Shown piece by piece: positions 23,096-33,258 of a stretch of 39,050 bases of DNA. Location of the stretch: positions 1 through 39,050 of the forward strand of contig CACZWU010000020.1 in NCBI GenBank assembly GCA_902784965.1. Reading direction: 5' to 3'. Source of the DNA: an uncultured Bacteroidia bacterium. Lineage in GTDB: Bacteria; Bacteroidota; Bacteroidia; Bacteroidales; UBA932. Each line of letters begins with the position of its first letter. The first letter of the stretch is position 1. The notes under the pieces are model-generated. The model was given only the letters and a program-made list of their open reading frames with translations. It had not been told where the DNA came from and searched no databases. The position numbers and the translations under genes were made by a program.

Positions 23096-24643
23096 TTACA
23101 GCTGATCGTTGTAGTCAACTTCGTTCTTCGGGATCACATAGGTCCAGCGATTGCCGTCTTCCGGATTGATGGTGATGGCGAAGCTGGTGTGGAAACTGCC
23201 ACCCTGGGCGCGGCTCTTGCGCACGATGGGTTCGTTCCAGCGTTTGTAATCGTAGTAGTCGAATCCTTCACCCCAAAGGTCAATGCGGCGGTACAGCTTC
23301 ACTTCCTTCAGCAGGTCGGCTCCGGTCTTCGTGCATTTGTAGTCCGGGTCGAGGTTTTTGTTGATCTCGTTCATCAGGCTCTGGACCTGCGCGTCCTGGC
23401 CCAGGTGGCAGCGTGCTTCCGCTTCGGCGAGGGCCATTTCGGCGCCACGGTAGATATTGAAGCATCCGCCGCCCGGCATGAAGGCAGCCTGGAACTTGAA
23501 CTGCATGTAACCGTACACGAGGCTGGTGGAATACAGCTTGCCGCCATATTCAGCAAAGGCGCGTTTGTAGAGGGCGCCCGTGCTGCGGCCGGCCGCGTTG
23601 CATTCTGCCCATTCTTCAGGGGTAGGGCCGAGCCACATCTTGCGGCGGGCGTCGGTCTCCGGGATCTGATCGTAGAGCTCCTTGCTGATAGCCAGCGGAT
23701 AGGTACGCTGCATCGAAGAAGAAGCGTTGGAAGCTTGATAAGCGAAGTAGGCATAGTAGTAGATGGTCTGGTCTTCGGCTTCATACACACCCCAGATCCA
23801 TTCTTTCGGCGTAGAGCCGGTCCAGTTGCTGAAGCCGCCGTCCATATATTCGCTCTTGCTCATCAGCGGGTGGTTCTGGCGAGCCAGCGGCGCATACTTC
23901 ACGACGGTGTTCCAGTCTTCGCGGTTGAGGGCCGCGCGGGTGTATACGGCATAGGCCACGTCGATATCGGGTTTCCAGAATTCGTTGCCGCGGTTCAGAC
24001 CGGACTGCTGGTACAGGCTGATGGCCTGGTCGAGGTCAGCGTAGATCTGGGCGTAGGTCTCGCCCAGCGTGGAGAGCGGCATGCCATCGATACCCGGTTC
24101 CAGACGGAGGATGACACCAGAGGTCGAGCCGTTCTGGCTGTCCTGCCAGCGGTAACCGTAAATCATGGCCAACTGGGTGAAAGCGTGGGCACGGAAGGTA
24201 AGGGCCTGGGCCTTGATGAAGGCTTTCTCGGTGTCCGGACCTTCGGCATCGTCGATGTTGGCGATGATCTGGTTGGCGTTGCCAATGATCTTGTAGTAGT
24301 AGTACCAGGGATAGGTACAGTAGGTAGAACTGGCGTTCTGGTTGTACTGATGGTTCCAGAGGTTGGCCCAGCCGGTCTGGTTGCAGCGCTGCAGGTCGTT
24401 GCCGAAGTTGCCGAACCAGGTCTTGATGGTACCTTCGCCGTTGAGACCCTGGGTGCTCCAGTACTGGCTCGTCATCATCTTGCAGATACCGTTGACGGCC
24501 AGCACGGCATTGCCGGTCGTGGCGAAGATGGTCGCGGGAGAAGTGGAACTCTCCGGCGTGGTGTCCAGATACTCCTTGTTGCAGGAGACGCCCGTCAGCA
24601 GGATGGCTGCCGTGAGGAAGAAGGCTTTGAATATCTTTTTCAT
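23096..24643 (-). CDS. SusD/RagB family outer-membrane nutrient-binding lipoprotein (SusD1)
   Basis: Surface lipoprotein that forms the lid over its SusC partner and captures glycans or peptides. The 515-aa protein has a lipobox (LTGVSC, Cys21), the typical N-terminal start KEYLDTTPES, TPR-like helices, the SusD helix GNANQIIANID (about 117-127) and the C-terminal WGEGFDYYDYKRW block. A closely similar copy (SusD2) lies at the right edge. It begins 17 nt after SusC1, so the pair is one transcription unit, as usual. The ligand cannot be predicted: no glycosidase, regulator or sigma/anti-sigma gene lies next to the pair. Confidence 0.95.
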   Translation of the reverse strand: MKKIFKAFFLTAAILLTGVSCNKEYLDTTPESSTSPATIFATTGNAVLAVNGICKMMTSQYWSTQGLNGEGTIKTWFGNFGNDLQRCNQTGWANLWNHQYNQNASSTYCTYPWYYYYKIIGNANQIIANIDDAEGPDTEKAFIKAQALTFRAHAFTQLAMIYGYRWQDSQNGSTSGVILRLEPGIDGMPLSTLGETYAQIYADLDQAISLYQQSGLNRGNEFWKPDIDVAYAVYTRAALNREDWNTVVKYAPLARQNHPLMSKSEYMDGGFSNWTGSTPKEWIWGVYEAEDQTIYYYAYFAYQASNASSSMQRTYPLAISKELYDQIPETDARRKMWLGPTPEEWAECNAAGRSTGALYKRAFAEYGGKLYSTSLVYGYMQFKFQAAFMPGGGCFNIYRGAEMALAEAEARCHLGQDAQVQSLMNEINKNLDPDYKCTKTGADLLKEVKLYRRIDLWGEGFDYYDYKRWNEPIVRKSRAQGGSFHTSFAITINPEDGNRWTYVIPKNEVDYNDQL

Positions 24644-24660
24644 ATCTGTTTCGTCTTTAA

Positions 24661-27600
24661 TTAGAATTTGAAGGTCAGGCCACCCGTGAAGACGCGGGCC
24701 GTGGTGAAGGTATTGGAGGTCGTGTTACCGGCGAAGTTCTGCTGCGGGTTCAGACCCTGGCGATACGAAAGCGTGAAGGCATTCTCGCAGGCAATGGTCA
24801 GCGTGATGGCATCCATCTCGAGGCGGTTTACCCAGCGTTTCGGAAGCGTGTACGACAGGTTGACGTTCTTCAGCACGAGGTAGTTGCCCGAAACCAGCCA
24901 GCGGTCGCAGGTACCCGCGTTGTTGTAGGAATTGTAGGTATTGTTGATCTGCGGGAAGATGTCGCGGCTGATGCGGTCGGCCGACGTCTCGGTCATGCCG
25001 GCCGGAATGCCGGTCCAGCTGTTGCGGAAGAGGTCGGCGTGGCAGCTCTTCGGGGAGCCGGTGATGCTGAGCAGGTCGCCGTAGATACCGTCGTTGACCT
25101 TGCTGCCGAGGGAGTATGTGAAGATGGTGCCGAGCGAGAGGCCCTTCCAGCTGAAGTTGAAGCCGAAGCTGCCGTAGACGGTCGGGGTGGCCGTTCCGGC
25201 CCAGTCTTTCTTGCCAAAGGAACCCGTATTGTAGATATACGGAGTGCCGTTGATGATGACATAGTCGTTGGGAGACATCAGGGTCGTGGCCTTGTCGTCC
25301 GACGGAGCGGTACCGTAGATCACGTTGCCGTCTGCCTTGTTGTTGTCGGTAATATAGAAGCGCTCGTCGTCCCAGGCGTAGAGGGAACGGCCGGTCATCT
25401 GGTCGACACCGGCCCAGTGGTACACCCAGTAGGCATAGCGGTCGCCGCCTTCGACGAAGCGCTTGTTGCCGCTGATGATGCCTTCTTCCCGGTTCTCCTC
25501 AGGGAGTTTGACGATACGGTTCTTGAGGAAGGTGGCGTTGGCGAAGATATTGAAGCGGATGTCCTTGGTACGGACCATGTCGACGTCGGTCTCGATCTCG
25601 ACGCCACGGTTGGACATCGTACCGATGTTACGGGTGATGCCCGGATTGGAGCTGCCCGTGGAGGTCGGACCGGCGGAGATCGGGAGGATCACGCTGAAGA
25701 GCAGGTCCTTGTTGCGTTTGTCGAAGTACTCGATGTTGAGGTTCCAGCGGTTGAACAGGCGGGACTCGATACCCACGCCCCAGCTTTGGGCCGTCTCCCA
25801 CATCAGTTCGTCGTTGCCCAGCTGCGAGAGGTAGTAGGCACCGGCGTTGGCGTTCTGGTTGGAGGTGTAGAGGGCCTGGTAGCCGTAGTAACCGGTACCG
25901 GCGTCGTTACCCACCTCGCCGAAGTCGGCGCGGAGTTTCAGGGAGTTGACCCAGCCCACGTTCTGCATGAAGTCCTCGCGGGAGATCATCCAGTTGGCAC
26001 CCACGCTCCAGAAGTTACCCCAGCGGGCTTTCCGGGAGAAGCGCGAGGAACCGTCGCGGCGGAAGGAAGCTTCCACGTTGTACTTGTCCTTGTAGCTGTA
26101 CCGCGCGCGGCTCAAGAAACTCTCCGTACGGTAGTTGTTGGCGTAGTTGTAGATATCGGTAATCTGCGTGAAGTTGTTCAGGTTGTTGATGTTGGGGAAC
26201 ACTTCGTTGGTCTTGTAGCCGTAGAGGTAGTCGTAATTGTTCGAGTAGTTCTCGTGGCCGAGGAGCACGTTCACGTAGTGGTCGCCGAACTGGCGGTTCC
26301 AGCGCAGCTGCTGTTGGAACGACCAGTTCTTGTAGCGGTAGTCCACGCGCTTGCCGCGGCCGGAGTTGCCTTTGCCGTCGCCAATGACGGCGCTGTCGTA
26401 CGTCTGGTTGGAGCTGTGGCGCAGGTTCATGTTACCGGTCACGGTGAAGGTGAAGTCCTTCAGGAAATAGACCTCGGCGTAGGCGATGGCGTTGATGGTG
26501 TTACGGACGGTGACGTCCTGGTTGAGTTCGTTCTCCCAAATGACGTGGCGGTCGGCATACTGGTTGCGGGTCACGACCACCTGGCCGTTCTCGTCGATGT
26601 AGGAGCCGCTGTCATACTGCTTGTTGCCCGAGGCATCCAGGATGTACTGGCCCGTGTTCACGTCGTGCAGGTGCACCGGATAGATCGGGGCGATGTTGCG
26701 GCAGTACATGAACGGGTTGATGTAGGAGTTCGAGCCGTCTGAGGTGTTGTTGAAGTTCTGGTGCGTGGCGTTGACGTTCAGGCCCACTTTCAGGTAACTG
26801 GTCGGCTTCACATTGACGGAGGCGCGGCCCGAGAAGCGGTCGAAGGTAGAAGTACGCAGGTAACCGTTCTCATCGAGGTAACCCACGGAGAAGTAGTAAT
26901 CGGCCTTGTCGGAGGCGCCGTTGGCGCTCACGTTATAGTCGGCACGGTAGCCGTTCCGGATGGTCTGGTCGAACCAGTTGAGGTCGTCGAGATAGCCGTT
27001 CTTGATCGAGGCGTTCGACACGAGGTGTCCTTCGCTGTCGAAGAGGGCGTTGTCGGCCACGTTGTAGATGTTCAGGTAGAGTTTGTCGGCGATCAGGTTA
27101 TTCGCTACGTACTGATGGGCGGCGGCACGTTTGGTCGCGTCCTGTGCCGTAGCCACGATGTCGTCATACGACATGTCGAGCGTCGGATAGAGCGTGCGGT
27201 TGAAGAGCTCGAGATAAGAGATCTCCATGAACTCATCGGCCGAAGCGTAGTCGTATTCCTTCATACCGCGCTGGTACATACCCTGGTTCACGCTGGCGGT
27301 CACGTTGACGCGGCCGCTCTTGCCTTTCTTGGTGGTGATCAGGATCACACCGTTGGCGGCGCGGTTACCGTAGAGGGCTGCGGAAGCAGCGTCCTTCAGG
27401 ACGGTCAGTGACTCGATGTCGGTCGGGTTCAGGTCGGAGATGTTGCCCCCAAAGGGCACACCGTCGATCACATAGAGCGGAGAGGTGGAACCGTTGATGG
27501 TACCGTTACCGCGGATCATGATGCTCGGCTCGGAACCCGGGGCACCGTAGGAGTTGTTGACCTGGACGCCGGTCACGGTACCTTCAAGGGCCGAGGTGAC

Positions 27601-28017
27601 CGAAGAGGTCGGACGGGCTTCCAGTTTCTCGGCGTCCACATTCGAGATGGCACCCGTCAGGGACGATTTCTTGGCGGCGCCGTAGGCGATGGTGATCACC
27701 GCCTCTTCGAGGTTTTCGGTGTCGGGAGCCAGGAGGATGTTGATGACTGCGCGGCCGTTCACTTCGGCTTCCTGGTTGATGTAACCGATGGAGCTGAAGA
27801 TAAGGGTAGCATTTTTCGGCACACTAATTGTGTAGTTACCGTCAGCATCCGTCGCGGTGCCGGTCATCGTGCCTTTTACCTGGATGGAGGCAAACGGCAC
27901 ACCTTCGCCGGAGGAGGCGTCTGTCACGGTACCGCTGACGTTTATGTTTTGAGCAAGAGCGACTTGGCTCAAAACCGCGGTTACGAGGCAGAGGAGAAAG
28001 AATGACAATTTTCTCAT
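24661..28017 (-). CDS. SusC/RagA family TonB-linked outer-membrane transporter (SusC1)
   Basis: Outer-membrane TonB-dependent importer that works with SusD1. The 1118-aa protein has a signal peptide (about 1-22), a carboxypeptidase-regulatory-like beta-sandwich (about 25-105, GTVTDASSGEGVPFASIQVKG), a plug domain (about 115-235, with SIMIRGNGTI, PLYVIDGVPF and ANGVILITTKKGK), and a large beta-barrel ending in the terminal aromatic LTFKF. SusC2 at 34277 is nearly the same length (1117 aa) and highly similar throughout. Differences cluster in short patches that probably correspond to extracellular loops. The promoter is a full consensus, and its leader contains a 24-bp sequence repeated before SusC2. 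Confidence 0.96.
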   Translation of the reverse strand: MRKLSFFLLCLVTAVLSQVALAQNINVSGTVTDASSGEGVPFASIQVKGTMTGTATDADGNYTISVPKNATLIFSSIGYINQEAEVNGRAVINILLAPDTENLEEAVITIAYGAAKKSSLTGAISNVDAEKLEARPTSSVTSALEGTVTGVQVNNSYGAPGSEPSIMIRGNGTINGSTSPLYVIDGVPFGGNISDLNPTDIESLTVLKDAASAALYGNRAANGVILITTKKGKSGRVNVTASVNQGMYQRGMKEYDYASADEFMEISYLELFNRTLYPTLDMSYDDIVATAQDATKRAAAHQYVANNLIADKLYLNIYNVADNALFDSEGHLVSNASIKNGYLDDLNWFDQTIRNGYRADYNVSANGASDKADYYFSVGYLDENGYLRTSTFDRFSGRASVNVKPTSYLKVGLNVNATHQNFNNTSDGSNSYINPFMYCRNIAPIYPVHLHDVNTGQYILDASGNKQYDSGSYIDENGQVVVTRNQYADRHVIWENELNQDVTVRNTINAIAYAEVYFLKDFTFTVTGNMNLRHSSNQTYDSAVIGDGKGNSGRGKRVDYRYKNWSFQQQLRWNRQFGDHYVNVLLGHENYSNNYDYLYGYKTNEVFPNINNLNNFTQITDIYNYANNYRTESFLSRARYSYKDKYNVEASFRRDGSSRFSRKARWGNFWSVGANWMISREDFMQNVGWVNSLKLRADFGEVGNDAGTGYYGYQALYTSNQNANAGAYYLSQLGNDELMWETAQSWGVGIESRLFNRWNLNIEYFDKRNKDLLFSVILPISAGPTSTGSSNPGITRNIGTMSNRGVEIETDVDMVRTKDIRFNIFANATFLKNRIVKLPEENREEGIISGNKRFVEGGDRYAYWVYHWAGVDQMTGRSLYAWDDERFYITDNNKADGNVIYGTAPSDDKATTLMSPNDYVIINGTPYIYNTGSFGKKDWAGTATPTVYGSFGFNFSWKGLSLGTIFTYSLGSKVNDGIYGDLLSITGSPKSCHADLFRNSWTGIPAGMTETSADRISRDIFPQINNTYNSYNNAGTCDRWLVSGNYLVLKNVNLSYTLPKRWVNRLEMDAITLTIACENAFTLSYRQGLNPQQNFAGNTTSNTFTTARVFTGGLTFKF

Positions 28018-28041
28018 AATGATGTTTTAGGTTAAAATAAT
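28018..28041. repeat. 24-bp inverted repeat, left copy (SusC1 leader)
   Basis: Read on the minus strand, this 24-bp stretch (core TTTTAACCTAAAACATC) is identical to 34252-34275 on the plus strand. It ends immediately before the SusC1 start codon. Sequence on both sides differs between the two loci, so the identity is sharply bounded. It is either a recombination site or a conserved part of the SusC leader. Confidence 0.8.
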
Positions 28042-28089
28042 AATTGTATTTGGTTTGTTTTCTTATGTAGACAATCCACACAATTTGGG

Positions 28090-28120
28090 CAAAGATACAA
28101 TTTTTTCAAAAGACAACAAA
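28090..28120 (-). promoter_or_regulatory. Consensus promoter of SusC1/SusD1 (TTTG-N19-TATCTTTG)
   Basis: On the minus strand a -33 TTTG (28117-28120) and a -7 TATCTTTG (28090-28097) are separated by 19 nt, a full match to the Bacteroidetes consensus. A leader of about 65 nt follows before the ATG. It is the only promoter in the window for which both boxes are exact. Confidence 0.75.
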
Positions 28121-28126
28121 GAATAA

Positions 28127-28182
28127 GGGCGGTTTTCTTTCGGAAACCGCCCCTTTTTGACAATTTTTTGACAAAAATTGTC
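28127..28182 (-). terminator. Terminator region after mutB (two hairpins)
   Basis: Two stems lie between mutB and the SusC1 promoter. The first, next to the mutB stop, is GACAATTTTT / AAAAATTGTC (28159-28168 and 28173-28182). The second is GC-rich, GGGCGGTTT / AAACCGCCC (28127-28135 and 28144-28152), followed by TTATTC on the minus strand and by CTTTTT on the plus strand. Together they should separate mutAB transcription from SusC1. Confidence 0.7.
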
Positions 28183-28184
28183 GT

Positions 28185-30326
28185 TTAGTCTTCGAACTTC
28201 TGGTTCAGCAGCTCGATCATCTTGATGGCTGCCTTGGCGATCGGGGTGCCAGGGCCGAAGATGGCCACGGCGCCGTCGCGGTAGAGTTCGTCGTAGTCCT
28301 GGGCCGGGATCACACCGCCCACCACCACGAGGATGTCTTCACGGCCGAGTTTCTTGAGCTCTGCGATGATCTGCGGGACGAGGGTCTTGTGGCCGGCGGC
28401 CAGCGAGGAGACGCCCACGATGTGCACGTCGTTCTCGACAGCCTGGCGGGCAGCCTCTTCCGGGGTCTGGAAGAGCGGGCCCATGTCCACGTCGAAACCG
28501 CAGTCAGCATAACCGGTGGCCACCACCTTGGCGCCGCGGTCGTGACCGTCCTGGCCGAGCTTGGCCACCATGATACGGGGCTGACGGCCTTCCTTCTTGG
28601 CGAATTCGGCCACCATCTTCTTGGCGAGCTCAAACTCGCTGTCGTTTTTCACTTCTGAGGAGTAAACACCAGTGTTCATACGGATTACGGCTTTGTAACG
28701 TCCAACAATCTTTTCGCAGGCATCGGAGATCTCGCCCAGCGTGGCACGGGCCTTGGCGGCCTCGATGGCCAGGGCGAGCAGGTTGCCCGTCTTGGTCTCC
28801 ACGGCGTGAGTGATGGCGTTCAGGCAGGCCTGGACCTTGGCTTCGTCGCGGTGGGCGCGGAGGTCTTTCAGGCGGGCGATCTGCGATTCACGCACCTTCG
28901 TGTTGTCGACGTCAAGAATCTCGATGGGATCTTCGTGCTCCAGGCGGAACTCGTTGATACCGATGATCTTCTCCAGGCCGGAGTCGATGCGGGCCTGCTT
29001 GCGTGCGGCGGCTTCCTCAATACGGAGCTTCGGCACGCCGGTCTCGATGGCCTTGGCCATGCCGCCGAGGCTCTCGACTTCCTGGATGTGGGCCCAGGCC
29101 TTGTGCGCGAGCTCGTTGGTGAGGCTCTCCACGTAGTAGGAACCGGCCCAAGGGTCGATGGAACGGCACACCTGGGTTTCTTCCTGGATGTAGATCTGGG
29201 TGTTACGGGCGATACGCGCGGAGAAGTCGGTCGGCAGGGCGATGGCCTCGTCGAGCGCGTTGGTGTGCAGCGACTGCGTGTGGCCGAGGGCGGCGCCCAT
29301 GGCCTCGATGCAGGTACGGGCCACGTTGTTGAACGGGTCCTGCTCGGTGAGCGACCAGCCGGAGGTCTGGCAGTGGGTACGGAGCGACTGGCTCTTCGGG
29401 TTCTTCGGGTTGAACTGGCCCACGATCTTGGCCCACAACATACGGGCAGCGCGCATCTTGGCGATCTCCATGAAGTGGTTCATGCCGATGGCCCAGAAGA
29501 ACGACAGGCGCGGTGCGAAGGCATCGACGTCGATGCCGGCCTTGATACCGGTGCGGATGTATTCCATACCGTCGGCCAGGGTGTAGGCCATCTCGATGTC
29601 GTTGGTCGCACCGGCTTCCTGCATATGGTAGCCGGAGATCGAGATCGAGTTGAATTTGGGCATGTACTGCGAGGTGAAGGCGAAGATGTCGCCGATGATA
29701 CGCATCGAGAACTCAGGCGGATAAATATAGGTATTACGCACCATGAATTCCTTGAGGATGTCGTTCTGGATGGTACCGGCCATCTCTTCTAGCTTGACGC
29801 CCTGCTCCAGGCCGGCCACGATGTAGAAGGCCATAATCGGGAGGACGGCGCCGTTCATCGTCATGGAGACGGACATCTTGCCGAGCGGGATCTGGTCGAA
29901 GAGGACCTTCATGTCCTCGACGGAGCAGATCGACACGCCAGCTTTGCCCACGTCGCCCACCACGCGCGGGTGGTCGGCGTCGTAGCCACGGTGGGTAGCC
30001 AGGTCGAAGGCCACGGAGAGGCCTTTCTGGCCGGCAGCCAGGTTGCGGCGGTAGAAGGCGTTGGATTCCTCAGCCGTGGAGAAACCGGCATACTGGCGGA
30101 TGGTCCAGGGCTTGTTGACGTACATCGTGGAGTACGGGCCACGGAGGAACGGGGCGATGCCGGCGGCATAGTTGAGGTGTTCCATGCCTTCGAGGTCGGC
30201 GGACGTGTAGAGCGGCTTCACGTCGATATGTTCAGGCGTGTGCCAGAGCTCTTCTTCTTTATTCTTGCAGGCGCACTTGGGCGTGGCGCCCTTCGTGTAG
30301 TCGATATCGTTGAATTTCGGTCTCAT
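28185..30326 (-). CDS. mutB: Methylmalonyl-CoA mutase large subunit
   Basis: Catalytic subunit of adenosylcobalamin-dependent methylmalonyl-CoA mutase, which interconverts succinyl-CoA and (R)-methylmalonyl-CoA in the succinate-propionate pathway of Bacteroidetes. The 713-aa length fits MutB. The N-terminal TIM barrel includes the substrate-contact start [20 protein letters not shown] (about residues 93-112). The C-terminal B12-binding domain has the cobalt-ligand motif DGHDRG with H595 and later GVSSLAAGH. The linker contains [10 protein letters not shown]. It follows mutA by 15 nt and is intact, but the neighbouring small-subunit gene has a frameshift. Confidence 0.97.
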   Translation of the reverse strand: MRPKFNDIDYTKGATPKCACKNKEEELWHTPEHIDVKPLYTSADLEGMEHLNYAAGIAPFLRGPYSTMYVNKPWTIRQYAGFSTAEESNAFYRRNLAAGQKGLSVAFDLATHRGYDADHPRVVGDVGKAGVSICSVEDMKVLFDQIPLGKMSVSMTMNGAVLPIMAFYIVAGLEQGVKLEEMAGTIQNDILKEFMVRNTYIYPPEFSMRIIGDIFAFTSQYMPKFNSISISGYHMQEAGATNDIEMAYTLADGMEYIRTGIKAGIDVDAFAPRLSFFWAIGMNHFMEIAKMRAARMLWAKIVGQFNPKNPKSQSLRTHCQTSGWSLTEQDPFNNVARTCIEAMGAALGHTQSLHTNALDEAIALPTDFSARIARNTQIYIQEETQVCRSIDPWAGSYYVESLTNELAHKAWAHIQEVESLGGMAKAIETGVPKLRIEEAAARKQARIDSGLEKIIGINEFRLEHEDPIEILDVDNTKVRESQIARLKDLRAHRDEAKVQACLNAITHAVETKTGNLLALAIEAAKARATLGEISDACEKIVGRYKAVIRMNTGVYSSEVKNDSEFELAKKMVAEFAKKEGRQPRIMVAKLGQDGHDRGAKVVATGYADCGFDVDMGPLFQTPEEAARQAVENDVHIVGVSSLAAGHKTLVPQIIAELKKLGREDILVVVGGVIPAQDYDELYRDGAVAIFGPGTPIAKAAIKMIELLNQKFED

Positions 30327-30341
30327 TGTCTGTCCTCCTGA

Positions 30342-32215
30342 TTAAAGTTCCTTGACGCCCAGTGCCTTCTGATACTCCCTGAGGGTATCGAGCACGTTGC
30401 ATTTCACATGGATGTAGTGGTTGATGCCCTGCTCCTCGAGCTGCGGACGGCACTCGGGGTCGCCGGCGACCACCACGATGGCCTTGTCGCCGATAAGCTG
30501 GGCGATCTTGGGAACGTTCTCGAGGTACTCGTCGTCGGCCGAGCAGGCCACGACGATGTCGGCCTTGGCCTTGAGGGCGGCCTCGACGCCTTCCTCGATG
30601 GTGGAGAAGCGGTTGTTGTCGACCACCTTGAAACCGGCGATCGCGAAGAAGTTGCAGCTGAACTGGGCACGGGCACGGCACATGGCCAGGTTGCCGAAGG
30701 TCAGCATGAAGGCCATCGGCTGGCGGTCGTTGCGGTCGGTGGCCAGGCGCATGGCCTCAAACGGCTGGGCGCCGCGGTAAGCGCCAAGCGGCTCGGCCAT
30801 CTTCTCGTCGCAGCCACAACCCTTGGCGTCGCAGCATCCAGCCCCGCGGGTGACGATCTCTTTGGTGATCTCGTCGCCGGCTTTCTCGAGGAAGTTCGGG
30901 AACTGGTTGGTGCCCAACAGGGTCTCGCGGCTTTGTCTTTCTTGTCGGAGACGGCCTTTACCTGCTCCTGGACGAAGCCGGCCTTGAAAGCCTCGGTATA
31001 GCCGCCCTTCTCCTCGACGTCCTTGAAGAGTTTCCAGGAAGCGTCGATGATCGACTGGGTGAGTTCTTCAATATAATAGGAGCCACCGGCAGGGTCGATG
31101 ATCTTATTGAAATGCGATTCTTCCTTGAGGATCGACTGGACGTTGCGGGCGATGCGGTTCGAGAATTCGCCGGGTGCGCGGAACACCTGGTCGAAGGGCA
31201 GCACCTCGATGGAGTCGACGCCGGCGATGGCGGCGCTCATGGTCTCGGTGGTACCGCGGAGCATGTTGACGTAGGCGTCATAGACCGTCTGGTTCCACTG
31301 GCTGGTAACGGCGTGCACGTGCATCTTGCAGGCGCAGTCGCTTTCGACGCCCCAGGCACGGACGATGTTGGCCCAGATCACGCGGCCGGCGCGGAACTTG
31401 GCGATCTCCATGAAATAATTGGAGCTGATGCCGAAGGTGAACTTGATGCGGCGGGCCACTTCCTCGGCGGTGAAGCCGCGTTCGGTGAGCTTGGCGATGT
31501 ATTCGTTGCCGATGGCTACGCCGAAGGCAAGTTCCTGCACGAGGCTGGAGCCGGCGTCATTGAAGTCATAAGCCTGTACGTTGATGACCTTGATCTTCGG
31601 GAAGTCGGCGACGGCCTTGACGGCGTTGGACAGGAAGCCGAAAGCCTTGTCCTCACAGAAGCTGCCCTTGACGGTGAGGCGGTGGAGCGGGCTGAAATCG
31701 AACGAGGCGCGGACCTCTTCCGGTTTGACGCCCTGTTTCCTGACCACGGCCAGGAAGCTCTTGAGGGTCTCCGCACTGTGCTTGGGGCAGCACTTGCGGA
31801 AGTTGATCTCCACGGCGGGGATGCAGATACCCTTGAGCAGGGCTTCCATTTCGGCCTCGGAGAGATCTTTCTTCTCACCCAGCACGAAGCCCAGCGATTC
31901 GACGCCCTTGTTCAGGATGTCGAGGGCTTCGGCATTGGCCTTTTCGATGCCCTGACACAGGCAAATGTCCTGGCGGGTGAGCCAGTTGTTGTCGGTCTTG
32001 ATGCCGCGGACGAACGGGAATTGTCCGGGCATCTCGCCCAAAGACTTGATGTCGGGCAGGTTCTCGGCCCGATAGTACGGACGGACCGGGAAGCCTTCGT
32101 GGGTCTTCCATACGAGTTTCTTCTCGTAATCGGCACCCTTCAAGTCCTTGATAATTACCGCATCCCACTGCTCTGTCGTAACAGGAGGAAATTCAGTAAA
32201 CAGTTTTTCTGCCAT
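30342..32215 (-). pseudogene. mutA: Methylmalonyl-CoA mutase small subunit, frameshifted as sequenced
   Basis: Non-catalytic partner of MutB in the heterodimeric mutase. Two frames together cover a full MutA. Residues 1 to about 428 are read from the ATG at 32215, through the TIM-barrel half with AAIAGVDSIEVLPFDQ and DPAGGSYYIEEL. The remainder is in the next frame from about 30930 down to 30342, with the degenerate B12-like domain (AIAGFKVVDNN, VVVACSADDEYL). The break is at the GCGG/C step around 30927-30931, where one missing base, probably a C on the coding strand, shifts the frame. Restoring it gives 624 aa, the usual size. The downstream part has no good start (only a TTG at 30917). It may be a true mutation, an assembly error, or less likely a programmed shift. 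Confidence 0.88.
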
Positions 32216-32271
32216 TTTTATACGATTTAGTTATAGTGTGTTTGAATTTGAGTCAAACTTCCTTAATCCTG

Positions 32272-32279
32272 CAAATTTA
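32272..32279 (-). promoter_or_regulatory. -7 promoter element (TAAATTTG) of mutAB
   Basis: TAAATTTG on the minus strand, 56 nt upstream of the mutA start. No cobalamin riboswitch fits in the short leader. Confidence 0.55.
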
Positions 32280-32291
32280 AGATTTATTTCT

Positions 32292-32299
32292 TATATTTG
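32292..32299 (+). promoter_or_regulatory. -7 promoter element (TATATTTG) of the esterase gene
   Basis: TATATTTG on the plus strand, 17 nt before the ATG at 32317. It is divergent from the mutA element 12 bp to the left. Confidence 0.6.
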
Positions 32300-32316
32300 A
32301 AATCGAAAATACCGCT

Positions 32317-33258
32317 ATGAAAAGAATTTTGATATTTTTATCGGCCCTTTGCCTAAGCCTGTCTCTTTTCGCGCAGACCCCTATCGATAGTACACGTTGC
32401 AAGCCCGACGAATCGATCGCTTTCGCACAGTATGATACCCTGACCCTGGAGATGGACCTCTATTTCCCGAACGACGACGCCGAGACCCATCCCTGCATCA
32501 TTTTCAGCTACGGAGGAGGTTTCATCATGAACAACCAGCGTCATTTCGAGATCCAGCGGCTCTGCCGGCAGCTGGCCGACGACGGTTTCGTGGTAGTGGC
32601 CAGCGACTACCGTCTGGGCCTGCGTGGCGTGAAGTTCAAGGGTCCCCTGTCGATGATCAAGCCCCTCGAGAACGCCGTGCAACTGGCCGCGGAAGACGTG
32701 ATGAAGGTTACCCGCTACGTGCTGGACTACGCCCCCGAGCTGACCGTCGACCCCTGGAAGATCATCCTGATGGGCAGTAGTGCCGGCGCCATCACCTCAC
32801 TCCAGTGCGACTTCGAGCGCTGCAACCGCACGGAACTGGCCCAGCGCTACCTTCCGGAGGGTTTCCGCTACGCAGGCGTAGCTGCCTTCGCCGGCGCCAT
32901 CTTCTCGCGCAAAGGCCTGGAATACAAGTACGACATGCCGGCCCCCACCTTCTTCCTGCACGGAACGGCCGACAAACTGGTCCCGTACAAGAAAGTCAGC
33001 TTCTTCGGTACGGGTTTCTTCGGCTCCGACCGCATTGCCCGGCATTTCAAGGAGCGGCATTATGCCTACAAGATCATGCGTTTCCAGGATGAGGGACACC
33101 GGGTAGCCGTGCGTTATTTCGCCAACTACGACGACCTCCGCTGGTTCCTCGACAAGATGGTGATCGAGGGACTGCATCTCGAGATCGACGAATCGTACAA
33201 CGACCCGTTCCGGCAGCCCTCACATTGGGATGACTATAGCCCTAACGATTTGTATTAG
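32317..33258 (+). CDS. Exported alpha/beta-hydrolase (carboxylesterase/lipase-like)
   Basis: Predicted secreted serine esterase. The 313-aa protein has a signal peptide (about 1-20, cut after FAQ), an oxyanion-hole-like motif SYGGGF (64-69, a Tyr variant of the usual His-Gly-Gly-Gly), and the nucleophile elbow GSSAGA with S155. The acid is D219 in HGTADKLVPY and the catalytic His is H261 in DEGHRVA. The triad order and spacing fit the hormone-sensitive-lipase/acetyl-esterase group. Substrate is unknown. Its stop overlaps the stop of the convergent recombinase by 4 nt, and its likely terminator lies inside that gene. Confidence 0.87.
   Translation: MKRILIFLSALCLSLSLFAQTPIDSTRCKPDESIAFAQYDTLTLEMDLYFPNDDAETHPCIIFSYGGGFIMNNQRHFEIQRLCRQLADDGFVVVASDYRLGLRGVKFKGPLSMIKPLENAVQLAAEDVMKVTRYVLDYAPELTVDPWKIILMGSSAGAITSLQCDFERCNRTELAQRYLPEGFRYAGVAAFAGAIFSRKGLEYKYDMPAPTFFLHGTADKLVPYKKVSFFGTGFFGSDRIARHFKERHYAYKIMRFQDEGHRVAVRYFANYDDLRWFLDKMVIEGLHLEIDESYNDPFRQPSHWDDYSPNDLY

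Noticed and set aside
21067-23118. 683-codon open frame on the minus strand
   Set aside because: It is a full antisense shadow of the S9 peptidase, which has a complete catalytic triad and signal peptide.
30342-30917. Separate gene for a short cobalamin-binding-like protein
   Set aside because: The only start is a TTG within the continuous MutA alignment; joining it with the upstream frame gives a normal-length MutA, so a frameshift is the simpler explanation.
32216-32316. Cobalamin riboswitch upstream of mutA
   Set aside because: The gap is about 100 bp and contains two divergent promoters; there is no room for, and no sign of, a B12-box structure.
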